A stretch of DNA of 64,000 bases from Metopolophium dirhodum (Eukaryota; Arthropoda; Insecta; Hemiptera; Aphididae): positions 19,530,001 to 19,594,000 of the forward strand of contig NC_083566.1 in NCBI RefSeq assembly GCF_019925205.1, written 5' to 3'. This document shows, in pieces, positions 55,501-63,269 of the stretch (position 1 is its first letter; every line of letters begins with the position of its first letter). Under the pieces are notes generated by a model. It was not told where the DNA came from and did not search any database. It worked only from the letters and a program-made list of their open reading frames with translations. The translations under genes and the position numbers were made by a program.

Positions 55501-57892
55501 TGCGTACTATATCGAGCGTGTTGTTTGCACGCATATCGTACCTAATATCAAACGTCCGACTCTGCTGCTGTATCGCGGGGGAATCGCGGAGCTTACGAGA
55601 AAAAAAAAATATTATACCCGGCTACACGAGATGGGAATACTGAAATTTGAAAGTGTTATTAAATTAAATTCAGTTGCAAGGATACTATATTATGATATAC
55701 CCACTCAGAATGTTTTTGTAAAGAATAGCTGTATCTATAGCGTTTATAATGTTATTTTGTTGTTGTTGTTGTTGTTGTTTGAAAAACTACATTTTGCATA
55801 CCTACATCGTGCGATTTCGTTTCATTGCTCTCTCTCTTTATATCCATTATAATAATATGTTATCGTATTTTTCCAAACCACTACTTTTCTAAAAAGCCAA
55901 AATATCGCAATAAAAAAAAAAGGAAAAGTTTCAAATGTATATATAAATAAATAATAATGATATAAAATCTTAGCACACGCGCACACAATAAACGATAATG
56001 CAATAAGTGCATGTACAACCAGGTATATACTATACATAATAAAATATATAATGCCTATTATACTACTGCAGCATAGAATATGAAAAAGAGATGACGATAG
56101 AATAATACTAATAACAATAATAATAATAATAAAAAAAAAAAATAAAGAAGTCTATCTACGAAGAACACCAAATAAAAAAAAAAGTACTTATAAAAAAACC
56201 TATATCGAAATAGTTCACCTTAACGGCTACGATTTCTGCGTATCCGAGAGTACCTCCTCTCAGCGTCGTTACAGATCGTTTACTGCTGGTTCCCTGCAAT
56301 AATTATTGGTGGTATGTTATTCACGTGTGCCATCGTTTATACAGAGTGATTCAACCAAACATGATTAGCAATCATCCCTTTTATCTTTTAGAAATGCATT
56401 TATTCCGATTTTTGGTATGTCATCTTGAAAACCATATTATGTTCAGGTTATCAGGTACTAAGATTTTGTATAGATACCTACCTAGCTCTTTATATAGTGT
56501 CCTTTAAATGGCTATGATGATACAAACTTCTTTATTTTAAATGAGATCCAACCTTTATTACCGTGAATATTGTTAAGCAGGTTACATTTTTGAAAACGTT
56601 GATAAATCAAAATCAAAATTCCAATGAGTTATTATTATTTTCCAGATTTATTTAAGTTCATAAACAAGGAAATTATTAATTCTTAATAATGGATTTGTAT
56701 CAAATATACAATATTATTAATATTTAGTCTAGTATACAGTATACCTACTCATTACCTTGACTAATAATTACAATTATAAATTAGGTATGTACTAATCAAT
56801 AAATATAAATAACTATTATTTTAAAATCATCATTGCCGCCATATTATCTTCTAAACCTAATTCGTGGACAATTTTCCATAAAACTCAAAGTTAAATAATT
56901 CAATAATTACCGTTTGAAAATTGAGAATATCGATTAATATATTATATCAAAATTTAATAAAAAAAATAATTTGCTCTACAATTATTTACAGTAAAAAAAA
57001 GCTGATTTGAAAAATTTAATTTGTATCGACACAGCCACCCACGCGGGGACACTCGTTAAATTGCATAAAAATAAATTTAAATGGTTTGAAAATATGGTAT
57101 TTTTATTGTTTACTAAAAAAATCGTCAAATCAGGGTTCGTATAAATTGATCATTAAAAAAAAAAAAATTAGGGGTGACTGGATGAGCATGTTTGGTGAAT
57201 TAAATTGTATAAAATTTATAATATGTAGGTATCTGGTATACAGAAAAGCGTAGCAGGCCGAATGGTAAAAAAAATATACACGTGTGAATGAATGAAATCA
57301 ACTCGAGCGGCGCTACGCATAAACGGGGCGAGCGAATAGAAGGAAAAAATAACCAGAAACGCCAGTCGTTCCATATACGTATATGTAGTATTATATAGGT
57401 ATTTGTGTATGCGTACAATATTGCTTTTTGCGGTAAAACCCTCTGAGACCCGCGCGTTATATTGCCTATAATACTGCATCGGTCCAGTACCCTATCTCGC
57501 TTTTATCGCGTAAACCAAAAAAATAAAAAAAAATACTCATATACGAAAAGCGAATGCATTCGGCGCAGCGTAAATAATATAGGAACGTTGACCTTTTTCT
57601 TTTTTGTTGTGAACACACGTATGCATCTAATAATATATTATGCGAGGACCACTGTGGGTCAGAGATACGCAATGTTAAACGTGAAAAAAATTGAAAAACG
57701 AGCGAGGTGAGGATCGAGGAAAACAGTGATAGGTAATAACATTACACAGTAATATTATTATACAGTTGAAACGGAAAAAAAAACAATAATATATTATCAT
57801 AGGTATGTGTCTCGTTTTACCTTAACCGCGGCGTATATGTCGAAATTCGGTGCGCTGGAATCACCTTTCTGTCCTTTGTCCCCCGGATGACC
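25028..57892 (-). CDS. Membrane-associated (MACIT-type) collagen, 3' part, 23+ exons
   Basis: Twenty-three exons join in frame to about 493 residues ending at TAA (25028-25030). Every junction used has matching phase: most are phase 0, with two phase-1 blocks (49117 to 45474; 41609 to 41433). The product is a chain of Gly-X-Y stretches broken by short non-collagenous segments, then GLDAPCPIGLDGLPLPGCGW and an acidic Asp/Gly tail. The DAPCPxGxDGLPxxGC motif is what I recall from the C-termini of vertebrate collagens XIII, XXIII and XXV. These are type II transmembrane collagens that trimerise at the cell surface and act in adhesion and neuromuscular or matrix contacts. There is no collagen IV C4 domain, endostatin domain or fibrillar propeptide. 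The 5' part with signal anchor is not seen. Introns total about 31 kb. The insect relative I think of is the fly gene CG42342, but that is memory, not a search result. Confidence 0.85.
25381..25515 (-). CDS. Collagen exon with MACIT C-terminal cysteine motif
   Basis: CAG|GGTCCGGTC to CAAAAG|GTACGT, 135 bp, 45 residues, phase 0-0. Seven Gly-X-Y triplets rich in Lys/Asp are followed by GLDAPCPIGLDGLPLPGCGW and RPQK. The two cysteines are in the place where MACIT collagens carry C-terminal cysteines thought to help lock the trimer. This is the most diagnostic exon of the gene. Confidence 0.93.
25657..25898. mobile_element. Small hAT-like MITE in collagen intron
   Basis: The element starts CAGTGTTTCCCAATA and ends AATGGGAAACACTG, inverted copies of the familiar CAGTGnTTCCCAA hAT end. 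It is 242 bp and non-coding. No clear 8-bp duplication is visible; only CTCT is shared by the flanks. It lies in the last 3 kb intron of the collagen gene. Confidence 0.65.
26465..26748 (-). mobile_element. tRNA-derived SINE
   Basis: The minus strand begins GGGGACGGGGTGGCCGAGCGG, containing a type-2 tRNA A box (TGGCCGAGCGG), and about 50 bp later GGTTCTAACCTCGG, a B box. These are the internal RNA polymerase III promoter of a tRNA-Leu/Ser-like head. A tRNA-unrelated body follows and the element ends in an A-rich tail (T-run at 26466-26478 on the plus strand). It cannot be a functional tRNA because the anticodon arm and acceptor pairing are disrupted. It sits in a collagen intron in the same orientation as the gene. 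Confidence 0.8.
28421..28456 (-). CDS. Collagen exon, 4 Gly-X-Y triplets
   Basis: TTTTCAG|GGTCCC to GAACCT|GTGAGT; 36 bp, phase 0-0; GPKGDKGYKGEP. Strong splice sites on both sides and uninterrupted triplets. Confidence 0.9.
31379..31405 (-). CDS. Collagen exon, 3 triplets
   Basis: GTTTTAG|GGTACG to GGTGAG|GTATAA; 27 bp, phase 0-0; GTDGIPGGE. An alternative GGTG|GTGAGG donor lies 4 bp upstream, but it would break the frame of the next exon, so the GTATAA donor is chosen. Confidence 0.85.
31575..31628 (-). CDS. Collagen exon, 6 triplets
   Basis: TTTCTAG|GGTGGT to CTGCCT|GTATGT; 54 bp, phase 0-0; GGQGEPGTKGERGDPGLP. The 54-bp size is the classic collagen exon unit. Confidence 0.92.
31858..31884 (-). 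CDS. Collagen exon, 3 triplets
   Basis: ATTTTAG|GGTCCT to ATGAAG|GTAATT; 27 bp, phase 0-0; GPPGLDGMK. Confidence 0.9.
33795..33836 (-). CDS. Candidate cysteine-bearing collagen exon
   Basis: A strong acceptor (TCTGTTTCCCTGCAG|GGC) and a usable donor (TCA|GTAATA) frame 42 bp in phase 0-0 that read GECIVSRATAACPS. Insertion between the exons at 36290 and 31858 keeps the frame and the leading Gly. It has two cysteines and no triplet repeat, so it would be a non-collagenous insert, perhaps a cassette. No homology is known to me; it may be chance. Confidence 0.35.
34198..34318. repeat. AAT and AT microsatellites
   Basis: A run of about nine AAT units near 34198-34224 and an (AT)n tract at about 34290-34317, in the long intron between the exons at 36290 and 31858. 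A second AT/ATATAA tract lies at 34556-34590. Confidence 0.85.
36290..36340 (-). CDS. Collagen exon with a triplet interruption
   Basis: CATTTAG|GGCCCG to CCGACG|GTAAGG; 51 bp, phase 0-0; GPMGPRGDSVQGKPGPT. GDSVQGKPG contains a five-residue spacing between glycines, a small imperfection typical of non-fibrillar collagens. Confidence 0.92.
36463..36507 (-). CDS. Collagen exon, 5 triplets
   Basis: TTTTATAG|GGTGAA to TTACCC|GTAAGT; 45 bp, phase 0-0; GEKGSKGDPGPMGLP. Confidence 0.93.
36508..41432. other. Long collagen intron (about 4.9 kb)
   Basis: AT-rich intron of the minus-strand collagen gene. I saw no further Gly-X-Y exon, and the plus-strand open frame near 38.2-38.6 kb has no recognisable motif and is probably chance. 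Confidence 0.6.
41433..41485 (-). CDS. Collagen exon, phase 1 to 0
   Basis: GATATATAG|GTCCTCC to GAAATA|GTGAGT; 53 bp. Its first two bases complete a Gly codon begun in the exon at 41567; it then reads PPGIKGERGKDGDKGEI. Confidence 0.9.
41567..41609 (-). CDS. Collagen exon, phase 0 to 1
   Basis: GAACAGCAG|TTAGTAGGA to TTGCAAG|GTACGT; 43 bp; LVGPPGPPGPAGLQ plus the first base of a Gly codon. A second acceptor, TTAGTAG|GACC, exists 7 bp downstream, but only the CAG site fits the phase-0 exon before it. Confidence 0.88.
41713..41751 (-). CDS. Collagen gene exon, non-collagenous segment
   Basis: TTTTTTTTCAG|TTCCAA to GAACCG|GTAAGT; 39 bp, phase 0-0; FQGDGAFETINEP. With the preceding exon it forms a 24-residue non-collagenous break between two triple-helical parts. 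Confidence 0.85.
43441..43473 (-). CDS. Collagen gene exon, basic non-collagenous segment
   Basis: TTTGTTTCCAG|AAATAC to CGGCAA|GTGAGT; 33 bp, phase 0-0; KYNNKKIRRRQ. The cluster KKIRRR could bind heparan sulphate or be a proprotein-convertase site, since MACIT collagens are shed from the membrane. That use is inference. Exon support comes from both splice sites and matching phase with neighbours. Confidence 0.8.
43661..43705 (-). CDS. Collagen exon, 5 triplets
   Basis: TTTAACAG|GGATAT to GAGTCG|GTGAGT; 45 bp, phase 0-0; GYPGQKGDKGDKGES. Confidence 0.93.
44395..44484 (-). CDS. Collagen exon, 10 triplets
   Basis: TTATTCGTAG|GGCACG to CCACCT|GTAAGT; 90 bp, phase 0-0; begins GTSGPKGEKGDYGDIGPP and ends LPGPP, with unbroken triplets. 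Confidence 0.95.
45127..45165 (-). CDS. Candidate cysteine-bearing collagen exon
   Basis: A good acceptor (ACTATACACAG|GGT) opens 39 bp in phase 0 reading GRCENGAQIPSPP before CCG|GTTGTA, a weak donor. It lies between the exons at 45474 and 44395, keeps frame, and starts with Gly as the neighbours do. One cysteine, no regular triplets. Possibly a cassette exon; the weak donor keeps confidence moderate. Confidence 0.45.
45474..45550 (-). CDS. Collagen exon, phase 1 to 0, one interruption
   Basis: TATTCTCCAG|GATTAC to CTGCCA|GTAAGT; 77 bp. The first two bases finish a Gly codon, then LPGHNGTDGISEPGLPG and PQGPPGLP follow. GISEPG is a break of the triplet register. Asn-Gly-Thr is a possible N-glycosylation site. 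Confidence 0.92.
46065..46833. mobile_element. hAT-like ends enclosing a LINE remnant
   Basis: CGGGGGCGGATCTAG at the left and CTATATCCGCTCCCG at the right are inverted copies matching at 13 of 15 bases, and the left end resembles those at 5044 and 1789. No duplicated 8-mer is evident at the flanks. Inside, on the plus strand from about 46446, is a LINE end fragment (see separate entry). Lies in a collagen intron. Confidence 0.5.
46330..46625 (+). pseudogene. LINE 3' coding remnant
   Basis: The plus strand reads IEWAEHVRRAKEKTIKRV, then TEGRNVGKRPIGRL, a stop and TRW. This is the conserved W-x-GH-V-x-R and GKRPxGRPxxRW segment at the end of many non-LTR retrotransposon polyproteins. A stop replaces one position, so it is dead. 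Confidence 0.7.
47663..47690. repeat. Isolated TIR-like sequence
   Basis: GATTGGTGAATCACCCTGTA reads in reverse as TACAGGGTGATTCACCAATC, similar to TACAGAGTGATTCAACCAAA at 56340. It looks like one end of a Tc1/mariner- or piggyBac-like short element; no partner found nearby. Confidence 0.35.
48256..48327 (-). CDS. Collagen exon, phase 1 to 1
   Basis: TTTTCAAG|GTCCGG to GAAAAAG|GTCGAG; 72 bp. Completes a Gly codon, then PVGLRGEKGDLGPVG and PPGPPGEK plus a G. The GTCGAG donor is weak but is the only one that keeps both Gly-X-Y register and the phase-1 entry of the next exon. A GTAAAG donor 33 bp downstream would add GRGKRGKR and shift phase. Confidence 0.8.
48976..49117 (-). CDS. Collagen exon with 13-residue interruption, phase 0 to 1
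   Basis: TTTTTTCAG|GGCACA to CCTCCTG|GTAACG; 142 bp. It reads GTPGLPGPIGEKGLRGDKGD, then a break around LTTTLKGDQFPTGIIE, then GPPGPPGPP and the first base of a Gly codon. The open frame continues past the donor without Gly repeats, so the splice is needed. Confidence 0.92.
49200..50070 (+). pseudogene. Jockey-like LINE reverse transcriptase remnant
   Basis: Plus-strand fragments in shifting frames read LIYKSIIRPI-like sequence (around 49450-49480), LQAFKSIALTLITRVPWYIT (from 49764) and a tail with SDHSHKLKKFTVILK (near 49950). These correspond to the KxxLYKxxIxPxxxYG and LxRxQxxxLRxITxAPWY segments at the end of Jockey-clade reverse transcriptases. Frameshifts and stops show it is dead. It is antisense to the host collagen gene, in an intron. 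Confidence 0.75.
50708..50746 (-). CDS. Collagen exon, phase 0-0
   Basis: TTAATATAG|GTTGGA to CTGCAG|GTACGG; 39 bp; VGPKGDRGEQGLQ. The leading Val fills the Y position left open by the upstream exon ending GL. Confidence 0.93.
51300..51970. other. Pyrimidine-rich and GC-richer intron patch
   Basis: A nearly pure C/T stretch on the plus strand (about 51366-51420, CTCCTCCTCCTCC type) is followed by several hundred bases of higher GC. Open frames overlap on both strands but none shows a motif or matched splice phase with the collagen. Could hold an intronic regulatory element. Confidence 0.4.
52629..52651. repeat. GT microsatellite
   Basis: About eleven GT units just outside the collagen exon at 52712. 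Confidence 0.9.
52712..52750 (-). CDS. Collagen exon, phase 0-0
   Basis: CTAATTACAG|GTAGAA to GGATTG|GTAAGT; 39 bp; VEGKQGPPGAPGL. Register joins exactly: the upstream exon ends in G and the downstream exon supplies V. Confidence 0.93.
53994..54059 (-). CDS. Collagen exon, 7 triplets
   Basis: TTATTTTTAG|GGCGAG to ATGGGG|GTAAGT; 66 bp, phase 0-0; GEPGEPGPPGPIGARG then PEGAMG. Begins the main triple-helical run after three mixed exons. Confidence 0.95.
54722..54775 (-). CDS. Collagen gene exon ending in a VK segment
   Basis: GTTTATAG|GGTCTA to GTTAAA|GTGAGT; 54 bp, phase 0-0; GLQDRGHNISAESIVMVK. It has one weak triplet start, then a non-collagenous segment with a possible Asn-Ile-Ser glycosylation site. 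The end AESIVMVK resembles the ends of the two exons upstream. Confidence 0.88.
56219..56293 (-). CDS. Collagen gene exon, non-collagenous, ending in VAVK
   Basis: TTATTGCAG|GGAACC to GTTAAG|GTGAAC; 75 bp, phase 0-0; begins GTSSKRSVTTLRGG and ends LGYAEIVAVK. Strong acceptor, fair donor. No real triplets. Confidence 0.85.
57821..57892 (-). CDS. Most 5' collagen exon found, ending in YAAVK
   Basis: GTTTACAG|GGTCAT to GTTAAG|GTAAAA; 72 bp, phase 0-0; GHPGDKGQKGDSSAPNF then DIYAAVK. Three triplets lead into a non-collagenous end. Further 5' exons must exist, because this one starts in phase 0 mid-protein. Confidence 0.92.
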
Positions 57893-60800
57893 CTGTAAAC
57901 ACACGAAACATTAAATGTTTGACGTTAAACGATTTGCTGTATAATAAAACACGAATATACATACATACATACATACATCATACACACATATTATACATTT
58001 TATACCGTATATTACGCTCGTGATTACCTACGATACCCTTTAGAGCCGTTTTGCCACAAACCACAACCGCGGTATAATGAATAATTACCGCGCGTGTATA
58101 CATACATAATATTATTTTTATATGATAAAATAACGTTGTGGTATTATATATTATAATAATGTAAATATAATACGGGCGGGAAACAGCGGAATAATTATGG
58201 CCAGTGAGGGTGGCGGACGGAGGTAGAAGTTATTTTGTGAAGGGGTGTATCGTAAACAACAAAAAAAGCACACATATACACAATATCATACATATCGCGT
58301 GTGCGATATTATAAAATGTGCATGTAAACATATTATAATAATAATATATATATAGATAGAGGTACCCTCGAGCCGCGGCGGCGTACTTTTACGACCGTTT
58401 AACGGTCGTATAAACGTGCTCGACAGCTTTATCGCAGCGATATGATCGAACGATATGTTTCGCGTAAATCGTACGACGTATACGCCATATATATATATAT
58501 ATGTAGTATAGTGTTTAATGCTGTGTATAATGGTGGTTGGTGAGGAGGAGGGTTGAAAATAGTGTTATTGTCATAACGAGCGTTTTATTTGTAGATTAAG
58601 CTCAATTATTACTGTAATTTTGAAGCTCCGGTGTGAGTATGTCTTAGAAGCTCTGTCGAAATATGCACAAATAGACTATGGCTCAACCACCAGTTTAAAA
58701 TCCCCCCTCCAAAAAAAGGTACATAATAATAATAATTTTAAAATTAACGGCGGCGAGGTCCAATAGCATAATTTAAATTAATAATAACAATCGTTCAAAA
58801 TAATTATTTGCGTCTTTATGCCTAAACTTCGTAAAATGAACAATTGTGGTTGATCAAAAGATTATTAAACTTGTCAAGCGTATTTCAATATTGAGGAAAA
58901 TAAAAACAACATTATTGTTTATATAAGCATAAATCAATTATAATTTCTAATCACTTCATTAATATTTTAATTAAAACCAACACAATATTCTTCTAATATT
59001 AACATAGGTACTAACAAAATGTATAACAAACAAATTTAGATCAGAAAATTATTGTTGTTTTACTCTTCTATTGGCCAACTCGTAAATTATTTTGTTTACG
59101 TCTCATTATTTGATCTCTCTTCGTTCATCACAAATATACAGAGGTCAGTTTGTCAATATAATGTATGAAAAACATATTATACGTAATATTGTTTGCATCT
59201 AACTGTTTACGAATTTTATTTGGCTCGAGTTCTCAACTAGGATGCCGTAGTGTTAACTCGGTGTTAAGCATAGATAATTAAATTGTCATCTAAAGAAGAT
59301 CATACCTATATATTTTTCAATAAAAATTATCTAGATAAGATGATAGGTAGTTCAATTGAAATACAATTATCTAGATAACAGATAGTCTAGGTATTTTAGT
59401 ATTTGTATAAGCATTATACATGAATATTTATAATATAATAAACCACACAACATAAAAAATATTTTATTTATGTAATTTATGGTTTTATGTTTAAGATTGT
59501 ACTACAGAATATATGAAAATAGAATAAATTAATATTAATGAATGTAAACATCAGTCGAAAATATCAGATAAAAAATAAATAATTATAAAACTTTAGCTGG
59601 AAATATTTGCAAAATATTGGTGGCTGGCACAGATTTAGAGTCAACTAGACGACTTTATGGAGAGGGGGGGGGGGGTTAAGACATACTATCAAAAAGCTCT
59701 GTCAGTCACTTCAAGTATGGCGATCATCATTTTTATTGTAAAATATACTCTTATATTTAATGTGCACTCACAACAGCACCAACAAATCGTTTTAAATTGT
59801 CTGTTTCGTGATATAAAATACAAGTAACCAAACCTCGGCAAACCAAAATACAAATATTATAAAATATTATACCTAATGAATAACGTATCAAGACCTTTTT
59901 GTATACTTTATTTCGACCAAAACGTGGTACCAGGTTGTAAGAGTGGTTCTTCTGTTTACATTTATAAATATTTTATATTCGTATACAATTTGATTTTTAT
60001 CAGGCTACTATTATATTAGCACAATTATACTTATGTACTTATAATATTTAAATAATAACGTTACATGAATTGTTGAGTAAGCATGAGGGTACTTTTTAAT
60101 TTTGAAGTATACATTGTTTCTAAAACGTCTTAATTAAATATGTTTATGTTAAATATTATATTTTGTTTCGTGTAGTGTTCCGTATAACATACTATATCAA
60201 TTATGTAGATAACAAAATGTTGGTAACACTATACCCATACGTTGAACAATATTCAACTCTAAATGACACGGTAAAGTAGAAAACTAGACACCCGACTTTA
60301 AATAATATTACATGTGTATGGGTAAGATGAAATTTGGTGTAAAGGCGATAGACTTAAAGTAAAAAGTTAAAAACACATATCTACTTAATAGGTAGCTGAA
60401 TTTCAAAGTAAAATCCATATTGTATGATTGTGATTTTAGCTTAACACGATAGCGAAATTTAAATTTTCCTTGGTATCACCATTGATTATAGAATATAGTA
60501 TTTGTAATCAATGGTATCTACCACCCTGCCACCGTCGGTGACCAACTCATATTAATATAACCTTAATATTATATGATAAATTAAGCCAATATTTAGAGTT
60601 TTGTTTTCAACAATTTTAATAATCATACAAAGACCACTAAATCTTACAGGCAACCCCCAACGGTATCGACCATCGATATTGTTGTATTTTAGTTTGAAAG
60701 TTGTAACACACGACAACGACACGCGTTACTGCATGAGTGAATAATAATTATTATAAGATTTAGGTGGCAGTAAAAATATACGTTTTATTCTCTTAGTATA

Positions 60801-61780
60801 CAAACCCATCACAATGTGCATAATATATTATAATTTATAAAATAAAACGTTTAATAATAGACTATAATATTATGTAGCTGGTCTGCGTTACCGTCCGTAT
60901 TATAAGAATAATAATTATTGTTATTTTGTGTAGGTACCTACATATCATTAAAATTGTACAGTGACAAAAACCAAAAAAAAAAAAAAAAAACGGGTTTTTA
61001 ATTTCTTAAAAAGGAGTCGTGCGACCCACGCAGAAACGATTCACCAGCCATGATTAAATAAACATCTCGTAGTGATCGAAACGAAAGAATGAACGTCTAA
61101 ATCGATTTATATACAATATTGTTATATACTATAATTATTATTACTATAATTAATATTATTACTATTAGTACCTAATAATTAATTATAAAAATCGTAAATA
61201 ATATCAGAAATGTATAAATCATTGTTAATTATTAACTGCGTGAAAAATATATAGGTACATATTATATTGTATACTTGTGTGTAATATATTATAATAAATA
61301 TTAAAATAAATTGATATTACTATTCTCAGACTTTTCACACGTAGAGCACTTGACAATTTATTACTGCAATAATAATTAAAATAAAACGTTTATAAATCAA
61401 ATAAGCATTTCGACGTTTTTAATGCGACGTGGGCGATTATATTTTCTCCTTAATAAGCTCGTTCATGCAGTTAAATAAATTGAATGGAATAGGTTCGGCA
61501 ATAATAAACGCATGGAATCAAAACTCAAGTTTGAAAGTGTTGAAATTTCTTTCTAAGAACTATAGAACATTATTGTGTTTTTACTTTATACCTAAATTCG
61601 GTACCCACGCTTGCAGTAGCTTAATAACATTAATTTTAAATCAATCGCTTCGTTACGTATATATTATGGACGTATATATGAGTTAGATGGATTAACCCGC
61701 GGTTAATTTTACCGATATTAAAATAGGGTGACCCACATATTTCAATTAGCGAATAATGTTTAGGTTTCTTATTTAGTAAT
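57893..61780. other. Collagen intron or upstream region, no exon recognised
   Basis: No Gly-X-Y stretch, transmembrane-type exon or other gene was recognised. Contains a CATA microsatellite at about 57957-57978, the palindrome at 58390-58410, an AT tract at 58487-58502, a G12 run at 59664-59675 and an A18 run at 60973-60990. Whether it is intron or 5' flank is unknown. Confidence 0.6.
58390..58410. repeat. Perfect 21-bp palindrome
   Basis: TACGACCGTT, one T, then AACGGTCGTA: two perfect 10-base arms around a single base. It lies in a locally GC-richer patch and could be a binding site for a dimeric factor or a cruciform. Confidence 0.85.
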
Positions 61781-61789
61781 TTAGATGGT

Positions 61790-63262
61790 AAATAGGTGGG
61801 TAAGTGGATGTCGCTCTGCTGTATAGTAGGTTACAAGTGGGTCGCTGTAATGGATGGTTTTAAATTTAAATTCAGTGATATAATATCATTGTATAAGAAA
61901 AACGATTCTGAGCAAAAACGGTCAGTCAGTCTATGATATTACCAAGTAGGTATATGACATTTGATGATATTATTGTGAATAAAGTAATTTATATATAACC
62001 TATTTACGAGGAGCCTTGTTTTCAATTTTCAATCCTTAGCTATAAAAGTTGAACATTTTATAAATTTTTAACTACAAAATAATTATTAAATTATAAATTT
62101 GATAAATTTTGTCAAAATTTGAACTTTAAATGCTTATAAAAAAAAACCGTGCCTATGTATTTTTAATATTTTTCAACTGCTGTTAGAACGATATATCAGG
62201 AGCCTTGCATTAAATTTTCACGCTTTTTTACCCAACAAATACAATTTTATTGATATTTTTAGAAAAAAAAACTAAAAAAATTGAAAACTGACAATGTCCG
62301 TAAACAGCTCAAAAAGAGTCAAATTATTTTCAAAATTTTATCGTGTATAGAAAATGCTAATATAAACATTCAGTGAAATTTTCAAGTATCTACCTACAGT
62401 CATACATTCTTTAATTACTACTAAGTAAGAAAATCGTTACATGAGATATCGAGTAAATATCAAATGTTGTAAAAATATGAATTTCAAACGCTCATAAAAA
62501 TTTAATTTGATTTTCTTGTAGACATTTTTTTTTTGATAAAGGTAGACAAACTTATGGATAATCTTGTATTACATTTTCAAATCTTAGATTTAAAAAGAAA
62601 AATTTTTATGAATTCTCAACTCAAAATAATTTTCTAATTTTCGTGATTTTTCCTTATTTTGTCAAGATTTGAAGTTTAAATGCTTATAAATAAAAACTGT
62701 GACTAAGGATTTTTAATTTTTTTCATCTGTTCTTTGAAACAATAACCTAGGAGCCTTCTATTAAATTTTCAAGCTTTTTTACCCATCAAATAAAATGTTA
62801 TTGATATTTATAGCAAAAAAACTAAAAAAAATGGAAACTGAAAATGTCCGTAAACAGCTCAAAATAAGTCAAAATATTTGGAAAATGTTATGATGTATAG
62901 AAATGCTAATATAAACATTCAGTCAAAATTTCATGTACTGGTCATTTGTTGTAGAGTTGCACCAAAAACCAAAATCGATTTTCTTTAAAACAGATTTTGC
63001 GTAAAAATTCCCGTTTTTCCTTAATTTTTCTTTTGTTTTTCACGTCACTTTTGAAAATTACTGGAAAATTTTTACTTTTGATTCCCCCCCCCCTCAAAGT
63101 ACCAATTAAATTCACGTCAGAACTATCAGAAAAGTTACTGTTGAAGAAAATCCAAGCACTTTTACTGTCCTAAAAGATGATGACAGACACAAAAAAAAAT
63201 TTTAAATAAAACACATATCATCGTACAATCAATACATTCATCACTTCGCTCAGAATCTAAAA
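61790..63262. repeat. Dispersed repeat element with internal tandem duplication
   Basis: The core is bounded by GATTCTGAGC (61896) and GCTCAGAATC (63248), inverted copies. Similar sequence occurs at 24400-24530 and around 1512-1560. Inside, 62196-62400 and 62746-62945 are diverged direct copies sharing AGGAGCCTT, CTTTTTTACCCA, TGTCCGTAAACAGCTCAAAA and GCTAATATAAACATTCAGT. No open frame of note. Probably a non-autonomous DNA element. Confidence 0.7.
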
Positions 63263-63269
63263 TGGAAAA

